The notes under the pieces: model-generated | Database searches by the model: none | What the model was told of the DNA's origin: nothing | The model's input: the letters and a program-made list of their open reading frames with translations, nothing else | Assembly (NCBI GenBank): GCA_900555435.1 | Contig: USLH01000039.1 | Span: 1-16,856 of the forward strand | Origin: an uncultured Oscillospiraceae bacterium | GTDB taxonomy: Bacteria; Bacillota; Clostridia; Oscillospirales; Ruminococcaceae | DNA length: 16,856 bases | Reading direction: 5' to 3' | Part shown: piece by piece, positions 7,277-13,724 of the stretch | Numbering within the stretch: the stretch's first letter is position 1 | Layout of the letters: every line of letters begins with the position of its first letter | Made by a program: the position numbers and the translations under genes

Positions 7277-8590
7277 ATGGCAAACTATTTTGACGAGAGA
7301 ATCGAGACCATGTCCCGGGACGAAATGGCGGCGCTGCAGGGTAAGCGCTTAGCGGAGACCGTCCGGCGGGTCTATGAAAACGTAGCACCCTATCGGGCGA
7401 AGATGGACGCCGCCGGAGTCAAACCGGAGGACATCCGCACGGTGGAGGATCTTCCAAAGCTGCCCTTTACGGTGAAGCAGGACTTGCGGGACAACTACCC
7501 TTACGGGATGTTTGCCATCCCTCACAGCGAGGTGGCGGAGATCCACGCTTCCAGCGGCACCACCGGCAAGCAGACGGTGGTGGGCTACAGCGCAAAGGAT
7601 CTGGACACCTGGGGTGAGATCGCAGCCAGAGCCATTGTGGCGGCCGGGGGAAGCAAGGAGGATTACCTTCACGTCTCCTACGGCTACGGGCTGTTTACCG
7701 GGGGATTGGGGATTCATTACGGCGGCCAGAAGATGGGCGCTTCGGTGATCCCGGTGTCCACCGGCAACACCAAGCGGCAGATCCAGATCATGGAGGATTT
7801 CGGTTCCACGATCCTGGCCTGCACCCCCTCCTACGCTCTGTATCTGGGGGAGACCATCGAGGAGATGGGGGCGATCGACAAGATTCATCTGAAAGCCGGC
7901 ATTTTCGGGGCGGAGCCATGGACGGAGGAGATGCGCCGGGAGATCGAGCGGCGGCTCCACATCAAGGCTCACGACATCTACGGCCTTTCCGAGATCATGG
8001 GGCCGGGCGTTGCATTTGAATGCTGCGAGCAGTGCGGGATGCACGTCAACGAGGATCACTTCATCGTGGAGGTCATCGACCCGGAGACCGGGGAGGTGCT
8101 CCCGGAAGGCAGCGAAGGCGAGCTGGTCTTCACCTGCATCACCAAGGAGGCGCTGCCGCTGATCCGCTATCGCACCCGGGACATTTCCTGCCTAAGCCGG
8201 AAGCCCTGCTCCTGTGGACGGACGTTTGTGAAAATGGTGAAGCCCAGAGGCCGCAGCGATGATATGCTCATCATCCGGGGTGTCAACGTTTTCCCGTCCC
8301 AGGTGGAGGCGGCGCTCCTACAGCTGGGCGGAGCGGGAACGGCTCCCTACTATCAGCTGATCGTAGACCGGGTGAATAATCTGGATACGCTGGAGGTCCT
8401 GGTGGAAATGGATTCCAGCTTCTTCTCCGACACCGTCCGGGGCATCGAGGAGCAGGAGCGGAAGATCGCAAAGCAGTTGGATTTTGTCTTAGGCATTTCG
8501 GCGAAGGTTACGCTGGTCGAGCCCAAGTCCTTAGCGAGAAGCGAGGGCAAGGCCGTCCGTGTGATCGATAAACGGAAGCTGCACGACTAA
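7277..8590 (+). CDS. paaK: phenylacetate-CoA ligase family adenylate-forming enzyme (second copy)
   Basis: A 437-residue homologue of the first paaK product, clearly diverged from it along the whole length, so an old duplication or separate acquisition and not a recent copy. Motifs: SSGTTGKQT phosphate loop (starting at about 92), YGLSE (235-239), YRTRDI (298-303), GRSDDMLIIRGVNVFP (325-340) and a C-terminal EGKAVR. It carries Cys249, Cys250 and Cys253 (FECCEQCGMH) plus Cys311 and Cys313, a fuller set than the first copy and suggestive of a structural metal site. ATG 7277 is chosen; the longer frame starting at 7232 would run into iorB and lacks its own ribosome site, whereas GGAAG precedes 7277. 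The two ligases may differ in aryl side chain preference (indole versus phenyl), an inference. Confidence 0.92.
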   Translation: MANYFDERIETMSRDEMAALQGKRLAETVRRVYENVAPYRAKMDAAGVKPEDIRTVEDLPKLPFTVKQDLRDNYPYGMFAIPHSEVAEIHASSGTTGKQTVVGYSAKDLDTWGEIAARAIVAAGGSKEDYLHVSYGYGLFTGGLGIHYGGQKMGASVIPVSTGNTKRQIQIMEDFGSTILACTPSYALYLGETIEEMGAIDKIHLKAGIFGAEPWTEEMRREIERRLHIKAHDIYGLSEIMGPGVAFECCEQCGMHVNEDHFIVEVIDPETGEVLPEGSEGELVFTCITKEALPLIRYRTRDISCLSRKPCSCGRTFVKMVKPRGRSDDMLIIRGVNVFPSQVEAALLQLGGAGTAPYYQLIVDRVNNLDTLEVLVEMDSSFFSDTVRGIEEQERKIAKQLDFVLGISAKVTLVEPKSLARSEGKAVRVIDKRKLHD

Positions 8591-8605
8591 AGAAAGGGTG
8601 AGACT

Positions 8606-9037
8606 ATGATTATCAAGCAGATCTCGGTCTTCGTGGAGAACAAGGCAGGACGTCTTGCGGAGATCACAGCGCTTCTTGCGGAGGCAAAGGTAGACATTCG
8701 GGCGCTTTCCGTGGCGGACACCAACGATTTCGGCATCCTGCGGCTCATCGTCAACGATCCGGATAAGGCGGAGGCGGTTTTGAAGGGGCACGGGTACACC
8801 GTGGCGATGACGAAAGTCATTGCCATCGGCATCCACGATCAGCCCGGCGGGCTGGCGACCCCTATGAAAGCGCTTTATGAAAACGGCATCAGCGTGGAGT
8901 ATATGTATGCGTTCATCTCCAAGACCTCGGACACGGCGTATGTGATCCTGCGGGTGGAGAACAACGACCGTGCCATTCAGGTGCTCCAGAATACCGGCGT
9001 GAAGCTGGTTTCCGAAGACGAAGTGTACGGAATGTAA
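8606..9037 (+). CDS. tandem ACT-domain protein
   Basis: A 143-residue cytoplasmic protein built of two ACT domains and nothing else: MIIKQISVFVENKAGRLAEI opens the first (about 1-70) and VIAIGIHDQPGGLATPMKAL the second (about 71-143), each with the beta-alpha-beta-beta-alpha-beta pattern and the conserved turn Gly (KAGRL, QPGGL) where amino acids usually bind. RBS AGAAAGG precedes the ATG at 8606, 15 bases after paaK. Stand-alone ACT proteins of this type are repeatedly found with iorAB and paaK in Clostridia and archaea. It probably senses an aromatic amino acid and modulates an enzyme or a regulator, but no DNA-binding part is present and the partner is unknown. Confidence 0.88.
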   Translation: MIIKQISVFVENKAGRLAEITALLAEAKVDIRALSVADTNDFGILRLIVNDPDKAEAVLKGHGYTVAMTKVIAIGIHDQPGGLATPMKALYENGISVEYMYAFISKTSDTAYVILRVENNDRAIQVLQNTGVKLVSEDEVYGM

Positions 9038-9051
9038 GCATAGGAGAGAAG

Positions 9052-9084
9052 GATCCCGGGGCGGAAAGCTCCGGGATCTTTTTT
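9052..9084 (+). terminator. Rho-independent terminator of the paaK-iorAB-ACT operon
   Basis: GATCCCGGGGC (9052-9062) pairs with GCTCCGGGATC (9068-9078) as 11 pairs with one G/T wobble, a GGAAA loop, and six T at 9079-9084. It lies 14 bases after the ACT gene stop and closes the operon. Confidence 0.95.
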
Positions 9085-9177
9085 ATGGGATGCCAGCCGT
9101 TCCGGCGCAGAAAGGGACTCGTTTTTCGTTGAAAAAGCAGTCAACTCCTACAGTATTTCTGCATTCCAAGAATAGCG

Positions 9178-9236
9178 AAAAGCCTCCTTAATGCGAGATT
9201 GTTTTCAAACAGTCTTCAGGTTAAGGAGGCTTTTTT
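9178..9236. terminator. Bipartite hairpin, possibly a bidirectional terminator
   Basis: AAAAGCCTCCTTAA (9178-9191) pairs perfectly with TTAAGGAGGCTTTT (9221-9234), 14 bp, followed by more T. The 29-base interior holds a second stem, GATTGTTT (9197-9204) with AAACAGTC (9207-9214). The A run on one side and T run on the other would allow termination on both strands, yet no gene ends right beside it; the nearest upstream gene already has its own terminator. It may belong to a lost gene. Confidence 0.6.
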
Positions 9237-9263
9237 GTTATTTAAATCAGCAATCTATATCTG

Positions 9264-9501
9264 TCCATTACGGTGAGCAGCCGGAAAGGGGGGAAGGCCT
9301 TTGTGATCGCGCTGCCCTTCCGGATCGCCGATCCGGCGGAGATCCACGCACAGGAGATCCCCATCATTGCCATGCCCGCCAACGCTTTTGAAGAGGACGC
9401 CCCGCCGCTGTGCGGAGGCGGGGATGAACGTCCATCTTTCCAAGCCCATCCAGATGGATGCAGTGATTGCTGCCATTGCGCGGTTTTGCAGAAAGCGATA
9501 A
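9264..9501 (+). pseudogene. Remnant of a hybrid sensor histidine kinase (kinase tail fused to receiver tail)
   Basis: Read from 9267, ITVSSRKGGKAFVIALPF is the end of a HATPase kinase domain. After a short linker it jumps to EIPIIAMPANAFEED, the fourth or fifth strand region of a response-regulator receiver domain. The reading then shifts by one base inside the C run at 9400-9403: removing one C gives continuous CAEAGMNVHLSKPIQMDAVI (the invariant receiver Lys is in LSKP) and a stop TAA at 9499-9501. The kinase core, the His, and the first two thirds of the receiver with its phosphoacceptor Asp are absent, so the gene is dead even if the frameshift were a sequencing error. A terminator-like hairpin follows. 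Confidence 0.75.
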
Positions 9502-9510
9502 AAGAGATGA

Positions 9511-9560
9511 GCCCCGTCCCGGTGGACAGGCTTTTGGGCCTGCAGTCGGGGCGGGTTTTT
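9511..9560 (+). terminator. Terminator-like hairpin after the kinase remnant
   Basis: GCCCCG (9511-9516) pairs with CGGGGC (9547-9552), enclosing a second stem CAGGC (9527-9531) with GCCTG (9538-9542), and GGG plus five T (9556-9560) follow. It lies 10 bases after the remnant's stop and was probably its terminator. It also insulates the transporter gene downstream. Confidence 0.7.
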
Positions 9561-9588
9561 GCTTTGTAAGTGTTTTTCTCTTTATCCG

Positions 9589-9617
9589 TTTACAAGGGGA
9601 AAGTTTTGTGGTATTCT
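9589..9617 (+). promoter_or_regulatory. Probable sigma-A promoter of the AEC transporter-hydrolase pair
   Basis: TTTACA (9589-9594) and TATTCT (9612-9617) are spaced by exactly 17 bases, with one mismatch in the -35 and one in the -10 relative to consensus. The expected start near 9624 leaves about 30 bases of leader before the ATG at 9655. Confidence 0.75.
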
Positions 9618-9654
9618 TGAAAGTGGAATCTATCAGGAAACGGCGGGAAGGATC

Positions 9655-10596
9655 ATGGACAATCTGATTATCAGCGCCAATGCAGTGCTGCCTCTGATGC
9701 TTTGCATTGGGGTGGGGTATCTGACACGGCGTCTCAACTGGGCGGACGATGCCTTTTTTACCAAGTGCAACAGCTACTGCTTCAAGGCGTTTATGTCGGT
9801 GATGCTCTTCTCCAACGTGTATAATGCCGACTTAAAGACGGCGTTCCAGCCGAAGCTGGTGCTCTTTACCATCGTTAGCGTCCTGTTTGTGGCGGCGGCG
9901 ACCTTCTTCGTGGTGCGGCTTCTTGTAAAGACCCCCAGCCAGCGGGCTGTGCTGACCCAAGGGATCTTCCGGAGCAATTACGTCATTTTCGGCATTCCGG
10001 TAGCGGCTAACGTCTACGGTGACGGGAACATCGCCACGGCGGCGCTGCTGTCGGCGGTGGCGGTGCCGCTTTTCAATGTGCTGGCGGTGCTGACGCTGGA
10101 ATACTACTCCACGGCTCATAAGAGCAGCTGGAAGTCCATCCTGAAGGGGGTCGTCACCAATCCTCTGATCTTAGGCGCTGTGGTGGGCTTTGTCATGAAG
10201 CTGATGCCGTTTGGACTTCCCTATGCGCTTTCCAAGGCGGTGTCGGATCTGGCGAAGATCGCAACACCATTGGCGCTGGTAGTCTTAGGCGGCACCTTCC
10301 GCTTTCGGGCGGTGGGGGGAAACCTTCGGAACCTGACCATCGGGGTGTTGGGGAAAACGGTGATCGTCCCGCTTATCATGATCCCCCTTGCGGTACTGTG
10401 CGGCTTCCGGGGGATTGAGCTTTTGTCGCTGACCATCCTCTTTGCGTCGCCTACGGCGGTCTCGTCCTTCACCATGGCAGAAGCGGCGGGGCACGACGGG
10501 GAACTGGCGGCCCAGCAGGTGGTGTTCAGCAGCCTATTTGCGTTGTTTACGGTGTTTTTGTGGATCTTTGCGCTGAAAAGTTTGGCGCTGCTTTGA
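9655..10596 (+). CDS. AEC (auxin efflux carrier) family transporter
   Basis: A 313-residue hydrophobic membrane protein. The N-terminal segment NAVLPLMLCIGVGYLTRRLN and the following helices, then a second hydrophobic half beginning near GVVTNPLILGAVVGFVMKLM, give the two five-helix bundles of the AEC (Mem_trans) fold; TNPLI and the C-terminal LFASPTAVSSFTMAEAAGHD are typical of bacterial members. ATG 9655 is chosen: GGGAAGG lies directly upstream (short spacing) and the longer frame to 9559 would start inside the preceding hairpin's T tract and before the promoter. Characterised bacterial members carry organic acids such as malate or malonate, so auxin transport should not be assumed from the name. 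It is followed after 15 bases by the SGNH hydrolase gene. Confidence 0.88.
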   Translation: MDNLIISANAVLPLMLCIGVGYLTRRLNWADDAFFTKCNSYCFKAFMSVMLFSNVYNADLKTAFQPKLVLFTIVSVLFVAAATFFVVRLLVKTPSQRAVLTQGIFRSNYVIFGIPVAANVYGDGNIATAALLSAVAVPLFNVLAVLTLEYYSTAHKSSWKSILKGVVTNPLILGAVVGFVMKLMPFGLPYALSKAVSDLAKIATPLALVVLGGTFRFRAVGGNLRNLTIGVLGKTVIVPLIMIPLAVLCGFRGIELLSLTILFASPTAVSSFTMAEAAGHDGELAAQQVVFSSLFALFTVFLWIFALKSLALL

Positions 10597-10611
10597 GGAA
10601 GGAAGAGAGAA

Positions 10612-11694
10612 ATGGAAAAACGGATCGAAGAGCTTGACAAGAATTTTAAAGCACAGGAGCTGAAGGGCGGCTTCCTTTATCGGGACGTATATGCATGCGA
10701 AAACGTCGTGGTAGGCGGGCTCTGGCCCGGGACTTACTGCCGGATCGACCCGGCGTACCTGCCAAAGATCCCGTCAGAGGGCGTCCGGAGCTTGGCGGAG
10801 AATACCGCCGGCGGCACGGTGCGGTTCAGGGTGCGGGGAAGACGCTTTGCCGTGCGGATGCGGGTCACGCCGGCGTGGGATATGTCCCATATGCCCCGGA
10901 GCGGGAGCAACGGCCTTGATATTTATGTGGGCAAGGGGAAGGAGCGGTATTTCTACACCGGTTTCCGGGCCAATTCCGCTGCCGACCGGCTGGTGGAAGG
11001 GGAAGTGATCCTGCCGGAGGGGGAGGAAGAGGTGCTGATCCATCTGCCCCTTTATAACGGCGTGGAGCAGCTGGAGCTGGGCTTCCCGGAGGGGGTCTCT
11101 CCGGAAGCACCCGCTTCGTATGCTTACGAGAAGCCGATCTTCTATTACGGCTCCTCCATTACGCAGGGAGGCTGCGCCAGCCGCCCCGGCAATTGCTACA
11201 GCGCCATGATCTCCCGGATGCTGGACTGCGGGCAGTGGAACCTGGGGTTTTCAGGAAACGGAAAAGGGGAGCAGGAGGTCGCCCGATGGATCGCTGAACA
11301 GCCTATGACGGCGTTTGTCTATGACTACGATCACAACGCCGATTCGCTGGAGTATCTGCGTGCCACCCACCGGCCGTTTCTGGAGACAATCTGGAAAGGT
11401 CAGCCGGAGCTGCCGGTTCTTATGGTCAGCAAGCCTGACTATTTCAACCGCAGCGGTGACTGGCACCTGCCGCCGGAGGAAAACGGGCTGCGCCGGGATA
11501 CGGTGATGGAAACCTATCTCTGGGCGAAGAAAGAAGGGTACCGGGTGGCCTTTGTAGATGGGCACACGCTTTTCGACGGGCCTATGGCACGGGACTGCAC
11601 GGTAGACGGCTGCCACCCCAATGATCTGGGATTTTACCGGATGGCGATGAAGATCGCCCCGGTACTGGAACGGCTTCTGAAGGAGAAACGGTAA
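10612..11694 (+). CDS. SGNH/GDSL hydrolase with N-terminal GxDLY-type domain
   Basis: A 360-residue soluble protein with no signal peptide. The N-terminal 165 residues are beta-rich and contain SNGLDIYVGKG, the hallmark of the GxDLY (SsfX3-like) accessory domain. The C-terminal part is an SGNH esterase: block I YYGSSITQGG with nucleophile Ser182, block II Gly in FSGNGKGE (about 215), block III Asn in DYDHNAD (Asn242), and block V DGCHPND with Asp332 and His335. The catalytic set is intact, so it should be an active cytoplasmic esterase or deacetylase; the substrate is unknown. RBS GGAAGGA precedes the ATG, and the 15-base gap to the AEC gene implies one transcript, which suggests that the hydrolase acts on something the transporter moves. 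Confidence 0.88.
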   Translation: MEKRIEELDKNFKAQELKGGFLYRDVYACENVVVGGLWPGTYCRIDPAYLPKIPSEGVRSLAENTAGGTVRFRVRGRRFAVRMRVTPAWDMSHMPRSGSNGLDIYVGKGKERYFYTGFRANSAADRLVEGEVILPEGEEEVLIHLPLYNGVEQLELGFPEGVSPEAPASYAYEKPIFYYGSSITQGGCASRPGNCYSAMISRMLDCGQWNLGFSGNGKGEQEVARWIAEQPMTAFVYDYDHNADSLEYLRATHRPFLETIWKGQPELPVLMVSKPDYFNRSGDWHLPPEENGLRRDTVMETYLWAKKEGYRVAFVDGHTLFDGPMARDCTVDGCHPNDLGFYRMAMKIAPVLERLLKEKR

Positions 11695-11711
11695 GACTTT
11701 TTCTTTTGATT

Positions 11712-11884
11712 TTTCCGAAGTCTTTCAACTGCGGTGAGAACCCTTCAGCTTTTCACGCACCAAAATTTTTCCGGAGCTTTCCAATTATAGCGAGAAACCT
11801 TAAGCCGAAGCGTAAATCCGAAGAAAGACTTCGGAGATATGCTTCGGCTTAAGGTTTCCTGTTGTGATTGAAAGACTTCGGAAA
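11712..11884. repeat. Nested long inverted repeats between convergent genes
   Basis: TTTCCGAAGTCTTTCAA (11712-11728) is perfectly complementary to 11868-11884 (17 bp). Inside it, 11794-11811 (GAAACCTTAAGCCGAAGC) pairs perfectly with 11841-11858 (18 bp), and inside that TCCGAAG (11817-11823) pairs with CTTCGGA (11829-11835) around AAAGA. The region is made of three related units of about 40 bases: 11711-11749 and 11766-11811 direct, and 11841-11884 inverted. It lies between the ends of the hydrolase and the sensor kinase genes and could stop or stabilise transcripts from both sides. Confidence 0.85.
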
Positions 11885-11910
11885 GCCAAAATGTGCCGCA
11901 CTGTTTTGGC
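11885..11910 (-). terminator. Hairpin after the sensor kinase gene
   Basis: GCCAAAA (11885-11891) pairs with TTTTGGC (11904-11910), with an inner GTGC/GCAC stem. On the - strand it begins 6 bases past the kinase stop and is followed only by TTTCC, so it is a weak intrinsic terminator or a 3' stabilising hairpin. Confidence 0.5.
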
Positions 11911-11915
11911 GGGGG

Positions 11916-13709
11916 TCAGCGGATCTCGGTGGTGTTCAGGGGAATACGGATCTCTACGGTAGTGCCGACACCGGGTTCGGAGCGGAAGATCAGACGGGCG
12001 CTGTCGCCATAGTAAAGCCGCAGCCGACGAAAGATGTTATGAAGGCCGTAGCCGCCTTCTCCCTCCGGGGCAATTTCTTCCCGTGCCATCAGCTTTAGCA
12101 CCTTTTCCCTTTCCATACCGACGCCGTTATCGGTGACCAGAAAAACGAGAAACTTGCCCTCCTGCCGGACGGAAAGATCGATGGAGCCGGGGCGGTCGTC
12201 CAGATTCATGATGCCGTGGAGAATGCTGTTTTCTACAATGGGCTGGAGCAGCAGCTTCATGATTTGGTATTCTAAAACGGACTCCGGTGCATCGATGGTC
12301 AGGCGGATGCCGGTTTGGAACCTCAGATCCTGAAGCTGGACGTAAAGGCGGACGTGTTCCAGCTCCTTGCGGACAGTGACGAATTCGCTGCCGTTGCTGA
12401 GGCTCAGGCGATAGAAGCGGCTGAGCTTCACCACGATGTCGCTGACCTTTTCCAGATCGCCGCTTTTGGCGGTCCAGAGGATCAGATCCAGTGTGTTATA
12501 GAGAAAATGCGGATTGATCTGCGCCTGCAGGATCTTTACCTCGCTGTCTTTGAGGTTTTTGCCAAGATAGTACTGCTCCTGCATCAGGTTCCGGATCCGC
12601 CGGACCATGACGTTGAAGCTGTTTTGCAGCTCACCGATCTCATCGGAGCTGTCCACAACACAGTTGACGTTGAAGTCGCCGGACTGGACAACCTGGATCT
12701 TTTTTGCAAGGGTATTGATCCGGCGGGCATTGGAACGGGCGTAGAAGTAGGCGAGAAAGTAGACCACTACGCCTAAGATCCCGGCGAAGAGCAGCACCTG
12801 CCACTGCAGATTCCGGGAAGAGGCCAGAAGATCCTTCACCGGAGAAACTGCCACGATCTGCCAGGTGCCCCAGAGGGGCTCGGAGACGACGGTAAGCGTT
12901 TCTTTGTTCACAAAGACGCCGGCACCGTTTGCAAGGATCGTTTTTCCGTCTTTTCCGGCGATCTCGGTCAATTCTTCGCCGGTGTCGCAGGAAAGGCCGC
13001 AGGCCACTGTCCCGTCCTCCCGAACCAGAAAGACAGAGCCGTTTCCGCTGAATTCGGCGCCGGACAGGAGGGCCATAACCTTTGCTTTTTCAAAATCCAC
13101 GGAGATCACGGCGCTGATGGTGCTGTAATCCCACATATTCCGGATGGGGAGAATCACGGAAAAAAGCTCCACCGTGTCGGTGGACATGAGAGCTTGATAG
13201 GGGTTGGGGCCGGTCAGGATGGAGAGGTAGGGATTGCGGTTCAGGCTTTCGAGGACTTCCGGATAAAGGCTGCTCATGGGGTAGGTCAGGTTCCGCCGGC
13301 GGCTGTAGCTGAAACGGTCGTTCACGAAGATCCGAACCTGATAGGTGGCGGGCTCAATGAGCAGCTCCTTCTGCACCTCTTTTTCCATTTTGTCCACGTC
13401 CACGAACTGTTCACTGATGGGGGTGGAGGCGGGATCCTTGCTGATCCGCGTTCGGATGTCTTCCCGGTAGGCGATGGCCTGAGCCTGTGTGAGCATTTTG
13501 GACACAAGGCTTTCCAGCTCGCTGTGGGTCTGCTCTATGTACATTTCCGAAAGAGTCTTCGCCTGCTTCATCGTCACCTGCCGGGACTGGACGTAGAAAA
13601 AGGCAGCCAGCACCACAATGGGGATGACGATCAGGGCAAAGTAGGATAAAAGAAGTTTATTCTGGAACGAGAGGCTTTTATATGCGCCCCGAAGCCGTTG
13701 AAACGCCAC
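11916..13709 (-). CDS. sensor histidine kinase, YesM-like (His_kinase family)
   Basis: A 597-residue membrane sensor. Helix 1 lies at about 18-40 and helix 2 at about 304-324, enclosing an extracellular segment of about 260 residues of Cache-like character. A HAMP domain follows (about 325-376), then the His_kinase motif QAQINPHFLYNTLD with phosphoacceptor His401, and a HATPase domain with N-box PIVENSILHG (490-499), G1 DNGVGM (527-532) and G2 GGYGLHNI (552-559). All key residues are present. The start is GTG at 13709, with AAGGAGG 4 bases upstream and no better ATG. It sits 15 bases after the response-regulator gene and is its cognate partner. Kinases of this class in Firmicutes often sense carbohydrates through or beside ABC transporters; the ligand here is unknown. 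Confidence 0.93.
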   Translation of the reverse strand: MAFQRLRGAYKSLSFQNKLLLSYFALIVIPIVVLAAFFYVQSRQVTMKQAKTLSEMYIEQTHSELESLVSKMLTQAQAIAYREDIRTRISKDPASTPISEQFVDVDKMEKEVQKELLIEPATYQVRIFVNDRFSYSRRRNLTYPMSSLYPEVLESLNRNPYLSILTGPNPYQALMSTDTVELFSVILPIRNMWDYSTISAVISVDFEKAKVMALLSGAEFSGNGSVFLVREDGTVACGLSCDTGEELTEIAGKDGKTILANGAGVFVNKETLTVVSEPLWGTWQIVAVSPVKDLLASSRNLQWQVLLFAGILGVVVYFLAYFYARSNARRINTLAKKIQVVQSGDFNVNCVVDSSDEIGELQNSFNVMVRRIRNLMQEQYYLGKNLKDSEVKILQAQINPHFLYNTLDLILWTAKSGDLEKVSDIVVKLSRFYRLSLSNGSEFVTVRKELEHVRLYVQLQDLRFQTGIRLTIDAPESVLEYQIMKLLLQPIVENSILHGIMNLDDRPGSIDLSVRQEGKFLVFLVTDNGVGMEREKVLKLMAREEIAPEGEGGYGLHNIFRRLRLYYGDSARLIFRSEPGVGTTVEIRIPLNTTEIR

Positions 13710-13724
13710 GCTTCCTCCTTGGCC

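Noticed and set aside
9116..9142. Small nested palindrome (GACT, TTTTTC / GAAAAA, AGTC)
   Set aside because: The stem is short and AT-rich with two mismatched bases on each side; it is not distinguishable from chance.
9655..10596. Naming the AEC protein an indoleacetate (auxin) exporter because iorAB is nearby
   Set aside because: The family name is historical; bacterial members characterised so far handle other organic acids, and this gene is in a separate transcription unit.
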